Below are positions 1 to 13,329 of a stretch of 64,000 nucleotides of DNA, one piece after another; position 1 is the first letter of the stretch, and each line of letters opens with the position of its first letter. This DNA is from Coprinellus micaceus (Eukaryota; Basidiomycota; Agaricomycetes; Agaricales; Psathyrellaceae). The notes under the pieces are model-generated. The model had not been told where the DNA came from and ran no database searches. It was given only the letters and a program-made list of their open reading frames with translations. The stretch covers positions 806,001-870,000 of the forward strand of contig OX596334.1 of the NCBI GenBank assembly GCA_951394405.1, given 5' to 3'. The translations under genes and the position numbers were made by a program.

Positions 1-1155
1 ATGTCCCAAGTCTCGGGAACCTCTGAGAGGACAACCATGTTCTTCACGGCCAAGAGCTTCGTGACCTTGTGCCATCCTGCAGCTAATTTCTTCGCTATCT
101 CGCTACGAGGCTTCTTCTCCTTCACCTTTTTCTGGACCGTAGACTTTGCACTGCTGGATCCGGCGGATGGCAGGAACGAGGGCTTCGTCTTCTTCCGGGG
201 TGGTTCGCGGGTGCTGCTTCTTAACAGATGGTTAGGACATGCTTGAAAGAGCAGGAGGGGACATACCTCTCGACGATATAAACCTCATCATCTGACTCCT
301 CGATCTTGACTGTCTTTTGAGCCTTGAACTTTAAGTTGAGTCGACGTTTGCTATGGTACCAAAGGTGTCAACGAGTTGAGATGTCAAATAAACAAGTCGA
401 GCATACCTCCCAATGACGGGGACACAGTCGTCCTCGCTTCCCGACGGAATCTCAATGACTTCACGTGGGGCAGGCTCTGGGCTGGAAGGGGGAAGCGAAG
501 CTGCTGTTGACATTGACATTCTCGACGATGGGCGGCTGGGAACAAAGCTATCCCCACCCTCGGACAAGGAGAGTAAAGACTCAGCGTAACCGCTCGTGGT
601 CGAGCTAGCATGACTACGACTACGAGCTAGGGAAAGAGCATGAGTCCGGCCGTTGTCATAGCACTCAAACGCTCGGAAAGCTGTAGGACGGAACCACGCC
701 GTGATATTCTTCAAAGCAAAGAAGGGGTGTTTGAGGTATCTGGGTGCGATGTACTGAATCCCTATGAGTGAGAGATTCCTTGAATCGATGTTTCGCACTC
801 ACAAAACTCTGATACCCCCTCAACAGCGGGTAGTCCACATCATCAGGGTCCACCTCAACCTCAGGCTCCTGGGTGGGGTGGTCCAACCAGTCTCTATGAG
901 CCATGTAGCCATCGTAGCGCAGCCATTCTTCGGGGTTTTCGATGCTGAAGTGCGGATCGTGGTCTTCTTCGCTGACAGCAGGAGGGAAAGCCTAATGCAG
1001 TTAAAAGCCAGGTCAGCATTAACTCAGCGATGTCGATGGGGCATGCTTACGAATTCCAGGTAGCGTCGAATGCCTGAGATGGTGAGTTTTTGTGGGAGCT
1101 CAACCACCTCCTCGTCGGTCGCAGCTCCCTCGAGCACACCTTGCAGTTGAACCAT
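1..1155 (-). CDS. Nuclear-type hypothetical protein, C-terminus cut by window edge
   Basis: Five exons on the minus strand join in frame: 1155-1051, 991-803, 753-407, 350-267 and 219-1, with GT-AG introns of 47-59 bp. The visible protein starts MVQLQGVLEG, passes an acidic stretch (SEEDHDPHF, EVEVDPDDVD), then a Ser-rich segment (SSHASSTTSGYAESLLSLSE), an acidic hydrophobic patch (SDDEVYIVE) that resembles a SUMO-interacting motif, and ends with basic clusters (PPRKKTK, KKVKEKKPR) that fit a nuclear localisation signal, followed by GWHKVTKLLAV. The ATG at 1155 is the first in the supported frame, but the frame stays open upstream, so the true start may lie in another exon. No known domain was recognised. 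The maintained reading frame over four splice junctions argues for a real gene. A nuclear role is inference from the basic clusters only. Confidence 0.6.
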
Positions 1156-1379
1156 CGGAGCCCAGGCTGAAACCAAGCGTCGATGGGGGCTACCTGAGCT
1201 GGCCTTGGCGGTGAAACGGCTCCTCCAAGTGATTGCTGGGAGTTGAAGAGAAAGAAGAGCTAGGCGAGCTCAGAGGAAAATTGTTCCAAGCGCCCATCGC
1301 TGAACGGCGCGTCGCGCTCGCCAAAGTAATTAGCAGAGCGGTGGACCCACCAGCTCAGGCGTCAGGGCTCCCTGCCCAT

Positions 1380-4300
1380 CTCCGCCTTGCACTTCTCCCG
1401 TTTCTCGCCTTGGTCGAGGTGGGTGCAGGCATCGCGAGTCGAGGTCGGAGAGGCAGGGTTGGCTTCCGCCGTCAACGATTCGACGGATATTGATCTGCTG
1501 GTGCGGTTAAAGTGGGGTAGCAGAGCCCAGATTTCGGGTGGCAAGAAGACACTATTGAGTAGGTCTTGTGAGGAGTGCACTTCCTCGGGCTTGTCTGCAC
1601 GGCGAAGAATTGTGGTTGTGTCGACGTTTGCGTTTGCTGTATTGGTCGGGTATCGGTGCTCTTCCGGGGTGAGGAGGATCCAGGAACCTTGATCGTCGAG
1701 GAGCGGGGGCTTGACGTTCTTTGGGGACGTAGTCGAGAGCTCCCTAACGCGAGAGCGACCCGCTGAACAACGATCACACTCATCCAAGGAAGGGAGAGGA
1801 TGTGAGGGTTGGCAGAGGAGGGCAGAGAGGAGGGTCCATGACAACGGTCCACATGGAAGGCGTGAAGGGCGGTACGAGGTGGAGACGAGCGAAGGGGAAG
1901 AGAGGATCGTGGTCGAGAAGAGAGAACGACTCCGAAGTGCATCGAGCATCGGCGTTCGGCGATCGGGTTGGTATCGGCCCTCACGGGTGGCTGTGCTCCC
2001 ACCGCCAAAGTTTTGGGAGGCTTGAAGTTGCAGCGCTTTTCTCTCTCTCCCAAGTCCCTTTTTCTCGCCCTGTGTCCTTCGGTCTCCTCCCGGCTCAAAG
2101 GGTGGTGTCCTGGCAAACTCGATGCAGCTCTCCGTAGGCGGGCGCTTAAGAGCCTCGAGGACGACGTCAGGACAACGCCCACGCCACCCATGAATTGACG
2201 GCACCGCCCGCATTTCCTTCAAATAGACGCCCATCCTCGTCCTCGCCCCACATCCCCCATCACATCGCCACCTAGGCCTTCGAGTGTTGCCCAACTCCTG
2301 CCAACGACAAGAGCCTGGTAGTGCGAACCTTGACGGCGTCCAGCACCATTCACCCTTACTTCCCCGGCCCCTCCCGCCTCATTCCCTAATCCCTCCCCTC
2401 CGCGTTTTCAACATTAAGACGGCCCGCACTCTCTCCTACGCCCGTCCTCATCAGCTCCTTCCCGCTGGCCTCTCCCGCATGAGACACCTGCCTGCCTATC
2501 GACCTTCCAACTTGAACGTCTTGCACCTCCTCCCTCCTGTTCCTCCTCATATGATTCCTCGCTTTCCCTCGCTCCGAGCCGATAAGCGTCCAACGGAAGC
2601 TCCAACGAGGCACCAAGGCGCCCTCGTCGCTTCACGACAGCAGGTTTCGTGGTTGTGAATGTCAGGTTGGGGTGGGACGCTGACTGCATGACCTGCAATT
2701 GACGACCTACTGGCCGAGACACCTTGTTGAATATGTACGACGGGCATGCATGGGGACAGTGCGCACGCGAATGAGACGGGTGACATCGAATATCGGTTTT
2801 AAAGGTGGTGAACAGTATCTGCGAAGGCTCCCGACATGGCGTTCCGTACTTGAGATCGGCAGGACTGCGCGGACGATGGTGGGGCGCCTGGGACGGGAAC
2901 CCTGCATCGTGGAGGCGTCTTCCAGGATCCTTTGAATCAGTAGGACCTTCGTCAGCAGCTGTACGGTGGGGAACATGAAGAGCACTATAAAGCGGATCTG
3001 GCCAACGACTTAGAAAACGACAAAAAAAAATCGCCTACGTAGGTAGGTTGACGCTTATCTCCCCATCCTCGAGAGAGGCACAGCAATACAATGGTCGTGG
3101 GGCCGAAGAAATTGGGAGAAAGGGCGGAACGAATGAAGTAGGTAATAGAAGAGTTCGCGAAGGGCGAAATGCAGAATACGGGGAATCGAGGAGAGACGTA
3201 CCATAGGTACACACTCCACCCACACATCCTCCCCATAACATCCCTTCCGCCCCACCACCAACCCACTACGTCCTACGCTTCCTGCCCTCTGCTCTCCACA
3301 TGTAGAGCTCGTCCCACTTCACACGCGGTCATGCCAACGAGCAAACCGCACCCCAGGTAGCTCGATCGAGGTCGGCGCGAGCCTCGAAGTTGAGACCGTA
3401 GTCGTAGGTACGGCGCTTGCTGGAGTACACAGTACTACATAGGCAACGACCGAGCGTGTCATCGAACGTGTAGGATCTTGAGGTAGGAGAATGACTGAGA
3501 TCGTCCAGCTGGCCGCGAGGGGGTCCGTACGCCTTCTGGAGGTATTAGCCGCCCATGCTAGAGAGCGGCACGAAGATGAGGGCGCCCTGGATAGGGAAGC
3601 ATTAGCTGACAAGGTGATGTATTGAGTATGAAGGAGAGGTTCACCCTGGTCACGAATATTTCATCCGGAGCTTCGAAAGAGAACTCCAGATCGATACGAT
3701 GCCTCGATCGCCCTTGGATTCGCCGTCATCGACGAGGGGAACCTTGCTGGGTGAAGTATCGTGGTGGAGGGTCTTGAGGTCGTCGTTGACGAGGCTTTTA
3801 CGCACTACACTCCAGCGTAAGAGAAGGTACAGCGAGAAGGAATAGGCTGGAGGACGTACCAGCTATCCTTAGTAACGCATGTGGCAACGCGATTTACATA
3901 GCTTCCAGAGTCGCCGGGGTATCCGAATTCTCTCGCACCCGTGGCTGGTCTTGCGGAGAACCATTTGGACGATGCTCGGGATGTCCCTAGCCAACTCATG
4001 CTCCGAGAAGAGTCCTCTTGTCGCCAGGAGTCCTTGAGCACGTATTCCTATGGGGAATCCGGGCTGTACTCTCCAGCAACTCGTTCGTCAACTGCGAATA
4101 GACTCGTACAGGATGGCGACCTTCTCTAATCGAGCACGCCTCTGTCGCCTGCTGGTGCTTGTGTTGGTGTCCGTAGAGGGCAGTCCAGGGGCGATTCAAA
4201 CGAGAGTTGAGGGCTGCTTGTGGAGGTTCTTCGCCGGGTAATCCGAGCCCCAGCATAGTCTCGGTGTCCATCCCTGCGCCCAAATTGACCGTGGTATAGG

Positions 4301-7300
4301 AGAACGTGCTCGAGACAGCGGTGGAAGAGCTTGAGAGGGCCTACGGGCTGCACCGCAAGAAGACTTGCTTGGGTGAAGTGCGGGCAGGCCACGGCGTAGG
4401 ATCCTTTCCCCGCTGTTCTGGGTCTCCCTTTTACTTTGAGGTCGGATGCACTGCGGAAGGATGCTGAGTGCGGAAGCGCTTTCGAGGCTGAGAGGGTAAA
4501 TGACGACCTGCGAGAAAGTCGATGGTGACTGCAAGAGACGAAGAAATCGTCAACAGCAGATCAGACGCCCATACCCACGGCGCCTTTCTTTCTTTCTCGT
4601 CCACCACCAAATTGCGCTGACTCTCCCTCTCTCATTCGCCTTTCTCTCAACGCTCTTGAATCTACGTCTACAGCACGGACACCCGTTGGGCAGGTCAGCA
4701 GGAGCCACGAATCTCCAACCGCCACTCCGGTCCACCTTGAACGACGCCTCAAACGCCAATGCGTGAACAATCTCGGCCCCTGGCCCTCTCAAGAGGCTCT
4801 TCCGAGACAACCTAGGCCTATTGTTTCTCGATCGGAACCCTCGCCCGTCTGTCGTCGTTCGCCTTCCAGGCTGTTGTGCCTGCTCGACGACTACACGCCG
4901 AAACGCCCCAGCCAGCTGGGTCGTCAGCGTTCTACTTGAGGGGTATCCGGTTGACGAGGCGCCGTGCGGTAGAACGATTTGGGTGCGTTTGGGAGCCCGG
5001 GGGTGACGCTCAATCCTAGTGAGTCTGCAGTTCCTCGCTTGGTCGAAGGATCACGCCTGCTTGTACTCCCCAATTCGAACTCTGGTTATCCCCAACATCC
5101 TGCACACCCCATCCACCCGCTCTTGCTCTTCTACTCTATTACACCGTCGTTCTGACCGCGAACTTCCCTTCACAGTCTCGTGGAACCACACTCAATCCGA
5201 ATCCTCCGCACATATGGCTTCAATGCGCTTGACCGCCAAAGTCTGCGGACGTCGTGGGGGCCTGCACCCACCTCCATCACCTGTCCGTCTATAACCCGAC
5301 GGCAAGCAGGCCGCTGGCCAAACGTACGTCCTCTGTCTACCCACCCGTCGCCCCATGCCCCGCCTCTCCATACGGCCAATGTTTCAATCCGACATCACTC
5401 CAACAGAATCATCGACTCACAAACTACGCTCGCCCTCACCATTGCCCAGGAGTACAGAGTGACTATCAGTCCCTCGTCCTCCTAGCTCGTCGGGATTGAG
5501 AGAGTATCACGCTATGTGCTCGGTGCTCAGGTACGTGCTTTGGTCCTCTTCCACCTTGAGCACAGGCTGAAAGTCGGTCACCAGCGTTGGCATCCCTCTG
5601 AAGACGCCGTGCACCTAACGCTCAAGACCCTCCAAACAACCCTTGGCTTCATCTCCGTCCACTCCGTACCTCACTGCACCCACGCCTCGCTATGAGCCCC
5701 ACCCTCCCCATTTGCTCTTCAAGCACCCCTACATCCACCCCCACGACCTCATTCCCTGCGCCATCGACGGCCCTAGCCGCCCCTTCCATCGCACCCGCGG
5801 TGTTCTTGCCGCTAATCCATCTGAGAACCTCGCAACGTATGCTCTCCACGCCCCGCAGTAACGACCCTCACGTTCGCTGGGGAGCTACCAGGGGATTTGA
5901 CCCGTCGTGCAACCGTCTAGAACGTCCATTCCCGACCTGTGACTGGTGGAGGCTCGATCCATCGCTACGACACCAACGGAGATATGCCCTCCGAATCTGC
6001 GATTGACGGATAGCTCGACGTACCTTCGCTTCCGACGGCGATTCGTCACGCCATCGAGCACCCAGCTCCGTCCCCGCGGAGAACCACCTCCTTCCCTTTC
6101 CCCCAGTCGATCCTCCGCCCGCGAATACGGCTATTCCAAACTCGGGAGGGGGATGTTGTTGGTGACGACGGTGGTTAGGTTGTACCGGGGGATAGGCCAA
6201 CGTAGCTACCATCCATGGACAGTGATACCCCGACTACCTTTACCGCGAAAGGTGTATTGACAACGGTCGGGTGACGCGGGGGAGGGACAAGTGGCCGGGG
6301 GTAGGGAGGGAGTTGAGATAGGGAATGTGAAGGTTTGGGTGGGTCTGGTCATTTCGTACGAAATATGTAGACGGGGCTACCCGAGCACTCGCATTTATAC
6401 GTTTATCGAATACGGGCTAGTCTTCCGAGCTTCGTTCATAGTCTTACAACCCATCACTCGACTTTATCTCGCATTAGTATCAAGATGTGAATGCATTGGT
6501 GTCATTGGTGTACTGCCTCGAGAGATGAGTATTTCACATACCCGTCGTTCCAACGAGAGGTCCAAGAGAAATATATACGTAAATTCTCGGAACGTAGCTC
6601 GTAGTGAAGCAAAGGTAGCGACGACCTGGCGAGGCTCCCCACGGCGTCAAAAGCGACAGGTCGAATTATCGCTGGAGGAAGGGTAAGGGCGAGAGCAGCT
6701 AGGTCGTTCGGGAAGAAGGCTGGCTATGACTATGGCTCACAAGCTTGATGATCTTTGAGGCTCACAAGGAGGGGGATCCGACACATATGGGAACGTCGCC
6801 CACACCCCGACATTTGAGGTGAAATGGCAGAAGAGAGGAACTCACAGCACAGTAAAAAGAAATGCCCAAGCACAGCTTCGTGCGAGAGGGAGCCAGAGCA
6901 GGGAGTAGTAAACGGAGAAGGTGTCAATGTGACGAAAGAAAGATGCAGGTGTATGTAGCATAGGAAAGTGAGAAGGAGATGATATGAAATAAAAACAAGG
7001 ATGTGAGTAAACGAGAATGGGAGGCAAGGGGAAAGGTGAAAGGGCCGCATCGAAGTACGGGGGTAGAGAAGAATAAGAACAGCTCCATGAATAAGTGTTC
7101 AAGAGGGATGCGAAATGGGAAAAGCAACAAACTGACCATGAACACACTTTGTACGACGAGCAGAGCTCGATCATCACCCACACATACGCACTCACAACCT
7201 CTCCTACTCCCCGATCTTCCCTCCCGACCTTGACTGGCTCACACTCCCTTTCTCCCCAGCTCCTGCCCCGATCGCGCCCTCTTGACATCAATGCCACTCG

Positions 7301-8900
7301 ACTGCTCGACTGAAGAAGGCGATGGAAATATTCCCCTTCGCTGGTACGCCGGCGGATGTGGTGAATGATGGAGGGCCCGCTCGTGCATCAAGGTTGCCTC
7401 TGGATAGTGCGTGCCGTGGATGGGGATGTGTAGGACCAGGGGACCCTCCTAGGTCCACAACGACTGTGGGCAGCTGAGGGCAGGGCAAACCGCGCCTCAC
7501 CGAACCACACCTTCTCCCGGAAGCGATGCTGCCCTTGATCGAGGCGCTTCGTTGGACGTCCTTGGTGGTCTCTGATTGAGGATAGGGGGAGGGTCCGCGG
7601 TGCTGTGGGTGGTGGTCTAGAGGATTTGGGTAGGCCGATCCACGCAGACGTCCAGAAAATGTTCGACCGAGTTCATGAAAACAATTCCAGGCCGTGAGTT
7701 GACGCGTAATGGCTGCAGGGTGTTGGCGCAAGAGGGTTCCGTGTTGCTGGAGTGGGTAATGGGACACGATACAAGGGCTTTCCTCGCGTCAAACTGCCAA
7801 TTTGGAAGGGCATCGTCTGCAAAAGTCGTCAGTATAGTGTATGGATCCCAGGAGGAAGGGAGAAGTTGGAAGACAGGTGTTGAGGGGGGAGGGGGCACGT
7901 GGAGCAAAGGAAGCCGTTGGGAGGAGGCAGGCGAAGGTGGTGGACGTTCGTGATGAGAGCGTGCACAGAAAGGAAGCAGAGACAGGATAAGTAAAACATA
8001 CCGTCATCGTCCCTCGATTTCCACCCCAACCCTCCCTTCGTTTAGCCCCCGGGCCACCCAACAATTGAGGATAGTCTGTGGAGTCTCCTATTTGGCTCGG
8101 CGTTCGAGGATTCTTCCGCCTCCGCCTTGGTACATGGAGGGGAACCGGGGATGTATGAGGTCGAAGACGCGGATGGTCGTATCCCTGTGACAGATGAGTG
8201 TGGTCCTGATAGTCTGGTGTTGGGCAGACAAGGGTGTTGAGGTGGGGAATGATGATTGGAGGGGCTCGCAAGTTGTTACAGCAAATGCTACTGTTTGTCG
8301 TCGTATGGCAGCTGAATCGATGTTTGCCACGCTGCATGGGTTGGGCATTGAAACTCCCCTCGGCTGAGCAGGGTGGAGACCCGTAGCATTAATCATTTTG
8401 AGCTGAGGGTCCTGGGGGATGTGGTCTAGAGACGGTAGCAGCGGGGTACGGGCGAGCTTCGGAACGCAAAGGCGGGTTGGGATGTTGTTGCGCAAAGGAC
8501 GGCGGGGAGCCAAGAACGCGTTGTGATTGCATAGAAAGAGGGCGAAGGGTGAAGGTCATCATGGAAGGCATTGAGGCAGGGAGGATCTTGAGGGAAGAGA
8601 GGATCGTGGTCGAGAAACAGTGCGTCGGCGGCTTGATGAGGAGGGCACCACTATGCAGGTCCGAGCCAAAGAGCGTTGTTGCGAGGGTAACGTGAGCCGA
8701 GGTTTGATGGTGGAGCAACGAAGGGGAGTCGTTGACTGAGGTCGACATGGGAGGTGTCGAGACAGGGTCGAATGAGAGAGAAGAGGGGTCGTGGTTGAGA
8801 AAAGAGAACGGTTGGTGATGCCGTGCTTTGATCTTCGGCCCTCGGCCATCACGTCAGTGTCGGTCTGATCGCCCGCTTCCAGCTTCCCGACGAGTGTTCA
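1380..8900. repeat. Segmental duplication, block A
   Basis: This GC-rich stretch is a diverged direct copy of 19460-29000. Anchors found by eye: 2004-2022 matches about 19975, 2284-2340 matches 20262-20318, 2900-3010 matches 20948-21060, 3100-3210 matches 21133-21240, 3360-3740 matches 21400-21780, 4780-4830 matches 23530-23590, and 8450-8600 matches 28540-28690. Identity looks like 70-80 percent, with many small indels that break any shared reading frame. Open frames of up to 310 codons occur (for example 1362-2294 minus), but the homologous frame in block B is interrupted, so I call no protein gene here. T-rich and splice-like signals around 3000-3250 suggest decayed genes. Confidence 0.7.
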
Positions 8901-10132
8901 TGCTCTTCAGAGGCGACACTGTTGGGGCGGGTGGGTCCCTCTGCCTATCCTGCTAAGTATGTGAAGCTGGTGACTTCCTGATACACATCCTCGCTTTCTC
9001 GAGCCCTTTGTACTGTGTGCAAATCACCTTGTTTGTATCCAGTGTTTGACAGGGCCTTCAATTGCTTTTCCCTTGCACATTCGCGTTCATACCTTGCCAC
9101 CTGAAACGATTCCCTCCCTTTTCCCAACGCCAATTCCTTCGCATAATTTCTACGGCCCTGATCCCCCGCCCCCAAGCACTCTATCCTCGGTACTCGGGGG
9201 CCTTCGCATGCTCTAAATTCGTATCTGCACCCCCTCTTATTTCTCCTTTCATCTCCCCCCATGTCTACCATCCACCTGGTAGTACCAGCCTCTTCCCACG
9301 GTTTCAAAAGTGTTCTCATCTGCAAATATTGTTTGTTGACTCAAAGCAGCGACTCGTCAGCTCGCATGACATTGATCTGTCGTCTCCAGAATTCTGAGCT
9401 CCGGCTCGATCTAGGGAGGCAATGGATATTCTTTGCTAGGCTGGGAATATTGGGCTCCTCAACACTCCTGATACCCTCTGAGCTCACTGCTTTTGTCAAC
9501 TCCCACCCCATTTCTCATTCCCTGTTGGTGTATTGCATTGTCCCCCTGTTGCACTTTCCCTCGGCAGCCTCACAGATGGATGGCTCAGTGATATTCTCGG
9601 TGTGATTGTCACACACAAGGGTAAATTACCATTGCTATTGTTCTTTTTTTTTTACCCTCCCTTGGGCATTGTAATACACCTCATGTGTGAGGCACGCTGC
9701 ACACAAAGCCGGACATGGACCCATTGATCTTCTTGATCTCACTCTCCGATTGTTGTCGTTGATTGAGTACTTGCCACACATAAACTATTCTGTCTTTGTT
9801 CGCATGCATATCCTGTCAAGGCTGTGCAACCCAGCACCGGGTTCCACTATCTATCATGTTTCTGAGCTGTGAAACTTTGGTGAAAGCCAAGGGGGGATCA
9901 GTTGACCCAGATTAGCACCCGGATCAGAGCTGCATATGCAATGCCTATTATTTACACCAGAATTTAGCAGAATTTTGCTCTATGCTTCATCATCCCTAGA
10001 GTGCAAGTTGATCTGCAATGTATGAACAAAGGCCCACAAAAATAGATCAAATAGACAAGTTCATAAGACATGGATATATAACACAGTTCATTGCACCAGG
10101 CACACCTGTGGGCCTGACAATTGCAGAACACC
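8900..10132. other. Lower-GC intergenic stretch, no gene seen
   Basis: Base composition changes from GC-rich block A to a more balanced sequence. I see no supported coding exon. A short T-run lies at about 9640-9650. The stretch lies downstream of the 3' end of the NACHT-ankyrin gene and probably includes its terminator region. Confidence 0.4.
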
Positions 10133-12902
10133 TCATTCTGTAATGCCCCTTTGATGAAGCATCTCAACCACATTCTGTCCCCATCGTGGTTCTTGGGCAA
10201 TTTGAAGGGCAGTTTTACCCCTCATATCTGTAGCACACACTTGAGTAAACACAAAGATACAAGGAGGAAAGACTCACTTCTTATGCTGGGGTCTGCATTG
10301 TGGTCCAGGAGGCATCCCGCAGTATCTACCCTCCCATGGAGGCATGCATCATGAAGGGGGGTATCTCCCACATCATCTATCCCATACATTTGAATAAAAG
10401 CAAACCTGCAATGGGGATGTACACACTTTGTAGGTTTGGGTCTGCGTTGAACTCCAGAAGACATTTTGCTACCTTGATGTACCCCTGCTGGGATGCCCAG
10501 TGAAGGGGAGTTGAATCAAAGTTATCTATAATGCAAACATCAATTACCCTTGCTCTGCCAGACAGGACACAATGGCTAAAACTCACTTTTGATATTTACA
10601 TCAGCCCCATGTTCCTGCAGAACACAAGCAACCTCATCCTTGCCTCCCCAGGCAGAGGCATGAAGAGCCGACCCATACCATCCACCTATGACCCATCCAC
10701 CTTCAATCACAACTCCATTCAGTGAGACCTTCTTGAACTCACCTTTCAAGTTGGGGTCTGCACCACATGCAAGCAGTCGGTTGACCAGGTTAACATCTCC
10801 CTGAGCAGCAGCCCAGGCAAGGGGGAAGGCATACCTGCCCCAGCTACCAGCTGAGGTGGGTTGGTCAGCTGGGCAGACTGAGATGGCAGGAGGTCCACTT
10901 ACATTGAGGAGCTATATCATTGTAAGGAAGGGGTCAGAGTGGTGATAATTCTGAGAAATGCAAAAGGTACTGACCGACAATGTTTGGATCAGCCCCCTTC
11001 TCCAGCAGAAAATAGACCATTTCCTTGGCCTTGTAATGACATGCAGCATGAAGCGCAACCCTGATGCCATTCCCCTCCCCTGGATACATGGCATTGGAAA
11101 TCAATATGTTTGTGCCATCAGAAAAACTGATGGCATACCTTGGAATTGGGTGTCAACATTGGCCCCTGCATTCACAAGAGCCTGGACAAGGCTCCATTTT
11201 TCTGCACAGCATGCAAATTCAAGGGCAGATTGTCCCTCTGTAGATGTCAGTGTCATCCAGGGTTAGCAATCTAAATAGGAGCTTGTAATGAAGGGCTGCG
11301 CACTAAAGATAGGGTCATTCAATCTCTTTACAACATTTACTGGCACCCCTCCTTCAAACACACCCACAAGGCCACCTGTATCCCCCACTGATCTGGTGAG
11401 ATGTGTCTCCGCAAACCTCTTGGAATATTTCCTCCACCAGGTACCACCTGAGGCTAGGGAGAGAGACATGTATGAAAGATATAGATGGGTGGTTGGTGAC
11501 ACGTAGAAGAGCCCCGAGCGATCCTTGGAGCATAGGAAGTCACGCAGTGATGTATGCCAGAGAGTGATGGGAGAGTGGTCATCACCCGGAACCTGCATGA
11601 TTGCATGCAGATTTACAAGAACATTGACAATGTCAGGGGTCCTGAGTTGCAACAGATCTGCAATTTGGGTGATGGATAGTGACTCTTGTGCAAGTGCAAT
11701 GATGCTCAAGATGTTCTGGAAATGTGGGAGGGCCATCCAGGGGGTGAGAATTGTTCTGTAGAGTCCGTCAAAGTCTGGATGCATTCCGAGGATGAGAGGG
11801 AGGCGGTCCATTGGTGTGAGTCCATCATTGGACTGATTTCCAAAGAGTAACTTGAGAATGGTGGTCATAAAGATGTATGATCCACCGATATGCTGGACGA
11901 GCATCTGCTTGTCACTAGGTGATGGCCAGGAGGGGTCACATTTCATGATGCGCTGTCCCTTCTCCCTTTCAATTGCAACGTCCAAAGCCATTGAGATGTC
12001 TTCATCGGATGTATGGCTCACTAGATCAAGCAGCCTCACCTGCTCGGAGGAGTGAAGATATTGGTGTAGATGACTCTCGACACGACTGGTGATCAGGATG
12101 CGCAGTGGGATCCGTGGTTTCTTCCTGAAGAACTGGATCATGTGGTCAATGACGGTGGCAACTTCGTCGCGGTCGGCGCACTCGTCGAGTCCATCCAAGA
12201 CAATGAGGAAAGGTTTGCCGAGTACTGAAGCCACCAATCGATCGAGCGTGGCTGCGCTGAAGGGCTCGTAGATGAGCCGTTGGAATTGGATGGTCAACGA
12301 GACCATTTCCGAAGTGAGAAGGTTGGGATTTGCCCTGATCGCCGCCTTGATGTATGGTACGGTTGAAGGGACTGCCGCTGCAAGTTGACTTGCAATAGTC
12401 GTCGCAAACCTCCGGACTGTCGCCCTGTCACCCGCCCCCCGAAAGAAGAAGAAGTCCCCCACCAATCGACCCTTCCTTGCAAAGTATGTGGCCATTTCTT
12501 GAGCGATCGCCGATTTCCCACACCCTGCATAGCCATAGATCCAGAGAATGTGAGGGTGGTCTCCGAAAATAAGGCTGCTATCGGCCCAGGTGCGAATGTT
12601 CTGCGTGACGCCGAGCCTTGTCCCAGGGAAGCAGGCCGAGTTTGGGGGAGATATCCTGAGATTCCGCGTGTGTGATGCGTCGAGGATGGGGTTCAACACA
12701 GCGGAGAGCCCTGCGCAAGCGTAAGCTTAATTCTGTTTCACAGAGAGGGAGGCGAGTAGGGCTTACCTTCCTTCTCCATGGTCTGAACGACGGTGATGTT
12801 GATCTGGTCGACCTGCCACCCCGTTGCATTGGTGAAGATCTCTGCACCGTCACCCGCAGCCACATCCATCCGAATTGCGCCTTGGCCACTACCTTCGGCC
12901 AT
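10133..12902 (-). CDS. NACHT-ankyrin NLR-type receptor protein
   Basis: Ten exons join in frame to 751 codons plus stop: 12902-12767, 12710-11304, 11237-11139, 11079-10975, 10911-10903, 10850-10743, 10685-10587, 10525-10427, 10376-10278 and 10227-10133. After an N-terminal glycine/asparagine-rich motif (FTNATGWQVDQINITVV) comes a NACHT-class P-loop NTPase: Walker A GYAGCGKS (about residues 105-112), Walker B FLIVLDGLDEC (213-223) and sensor ILITSR (250-255). The C-terminal third (from about residue 515) is ankyrin repeats, for example STPLHWASQQGYIKVAKCLL and DTPLHDACLHGRVDTAGCLL. Fungal STAND proteins of this plan bind nucleotide and are thought to act as intracellular sensors in non-self recognition or programmed cell death; the ligand here is unknown. 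The ATG at 12902 fits the frame; an upstream ATG at 12980 is the alternative. All nucleotide-binding residues I can check are present, so the gene looks intact. Confidence 0.88.
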
Positions 12903-13163
12903 CGTATCGTGAACTGCTGCGTCGGGGAAGTATGCTTGAAGGGTGGTGGTGGTCCGATGGGAAGCTGGATAACGCCGCATTAGACTTGTGTCGGCAACGA
13001 GGCCAATCCGGCACGTGGTTTCACAGCCTTCCCAATTGGTTCAGCGAATCAAACCAGAATAGGCGCCTGTCAAGGGGCCCTAGTGCTGAATTGGCACAAT
13101 GCCGAGCTCTCGGGTCTTTGTGAATATTACTTCACATATTCCATTCTACGTTGAGTGTGAATA

Positions 13164-13319
13164 GAGGGTTTGCGCACTAGCGACGGAGCCACCGTGTCAC
13201 TTTCATGGCGTGCGCAGCAATGAGGTCATACACTCTCTGCCGAAATGGGCCAAAATCTCGGTCCCCACTGAAGCGACACGGTGGCTCGTGGAGCTGCTGG
13301 TGGCTTTGCGCAAACTCTC
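13164..13319. mobile_element. Small hairpin MITE with TA flanks
   Basis: The ends are near-perfect inverted repeats, GAGGGTTTGCGCA on the left and its complement with one change on the right, and the element is flanked by TA on both sides (13162-13163 and 13320-13321). Inner arms also pair (GCCACCGTGTC with GACACGGTGGC). At 156 bp and with no coding capacity it fits a Stowaway-like MITE of the Tc1/mariner type. The family assignment rests on the TA flanks and hairpin only. Confidence 0.6.
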
Positions 13320-13329
13320 TAATAACTCA

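Noticed and set aside
1362..2294. 310-codon minus-strand open frame
   Set aside because: The homologous stretch in block B (19460-20142) is frameshifted, the composition follows GC bias, and other frames of similar length overlap it on the plus strand.
11080..11138. Reading the NLR ankyrin part as separate small genes
   Set aside because: All exons join in frame with phase-1 introns into one 751-codon protein, so a single gene is far simpler.
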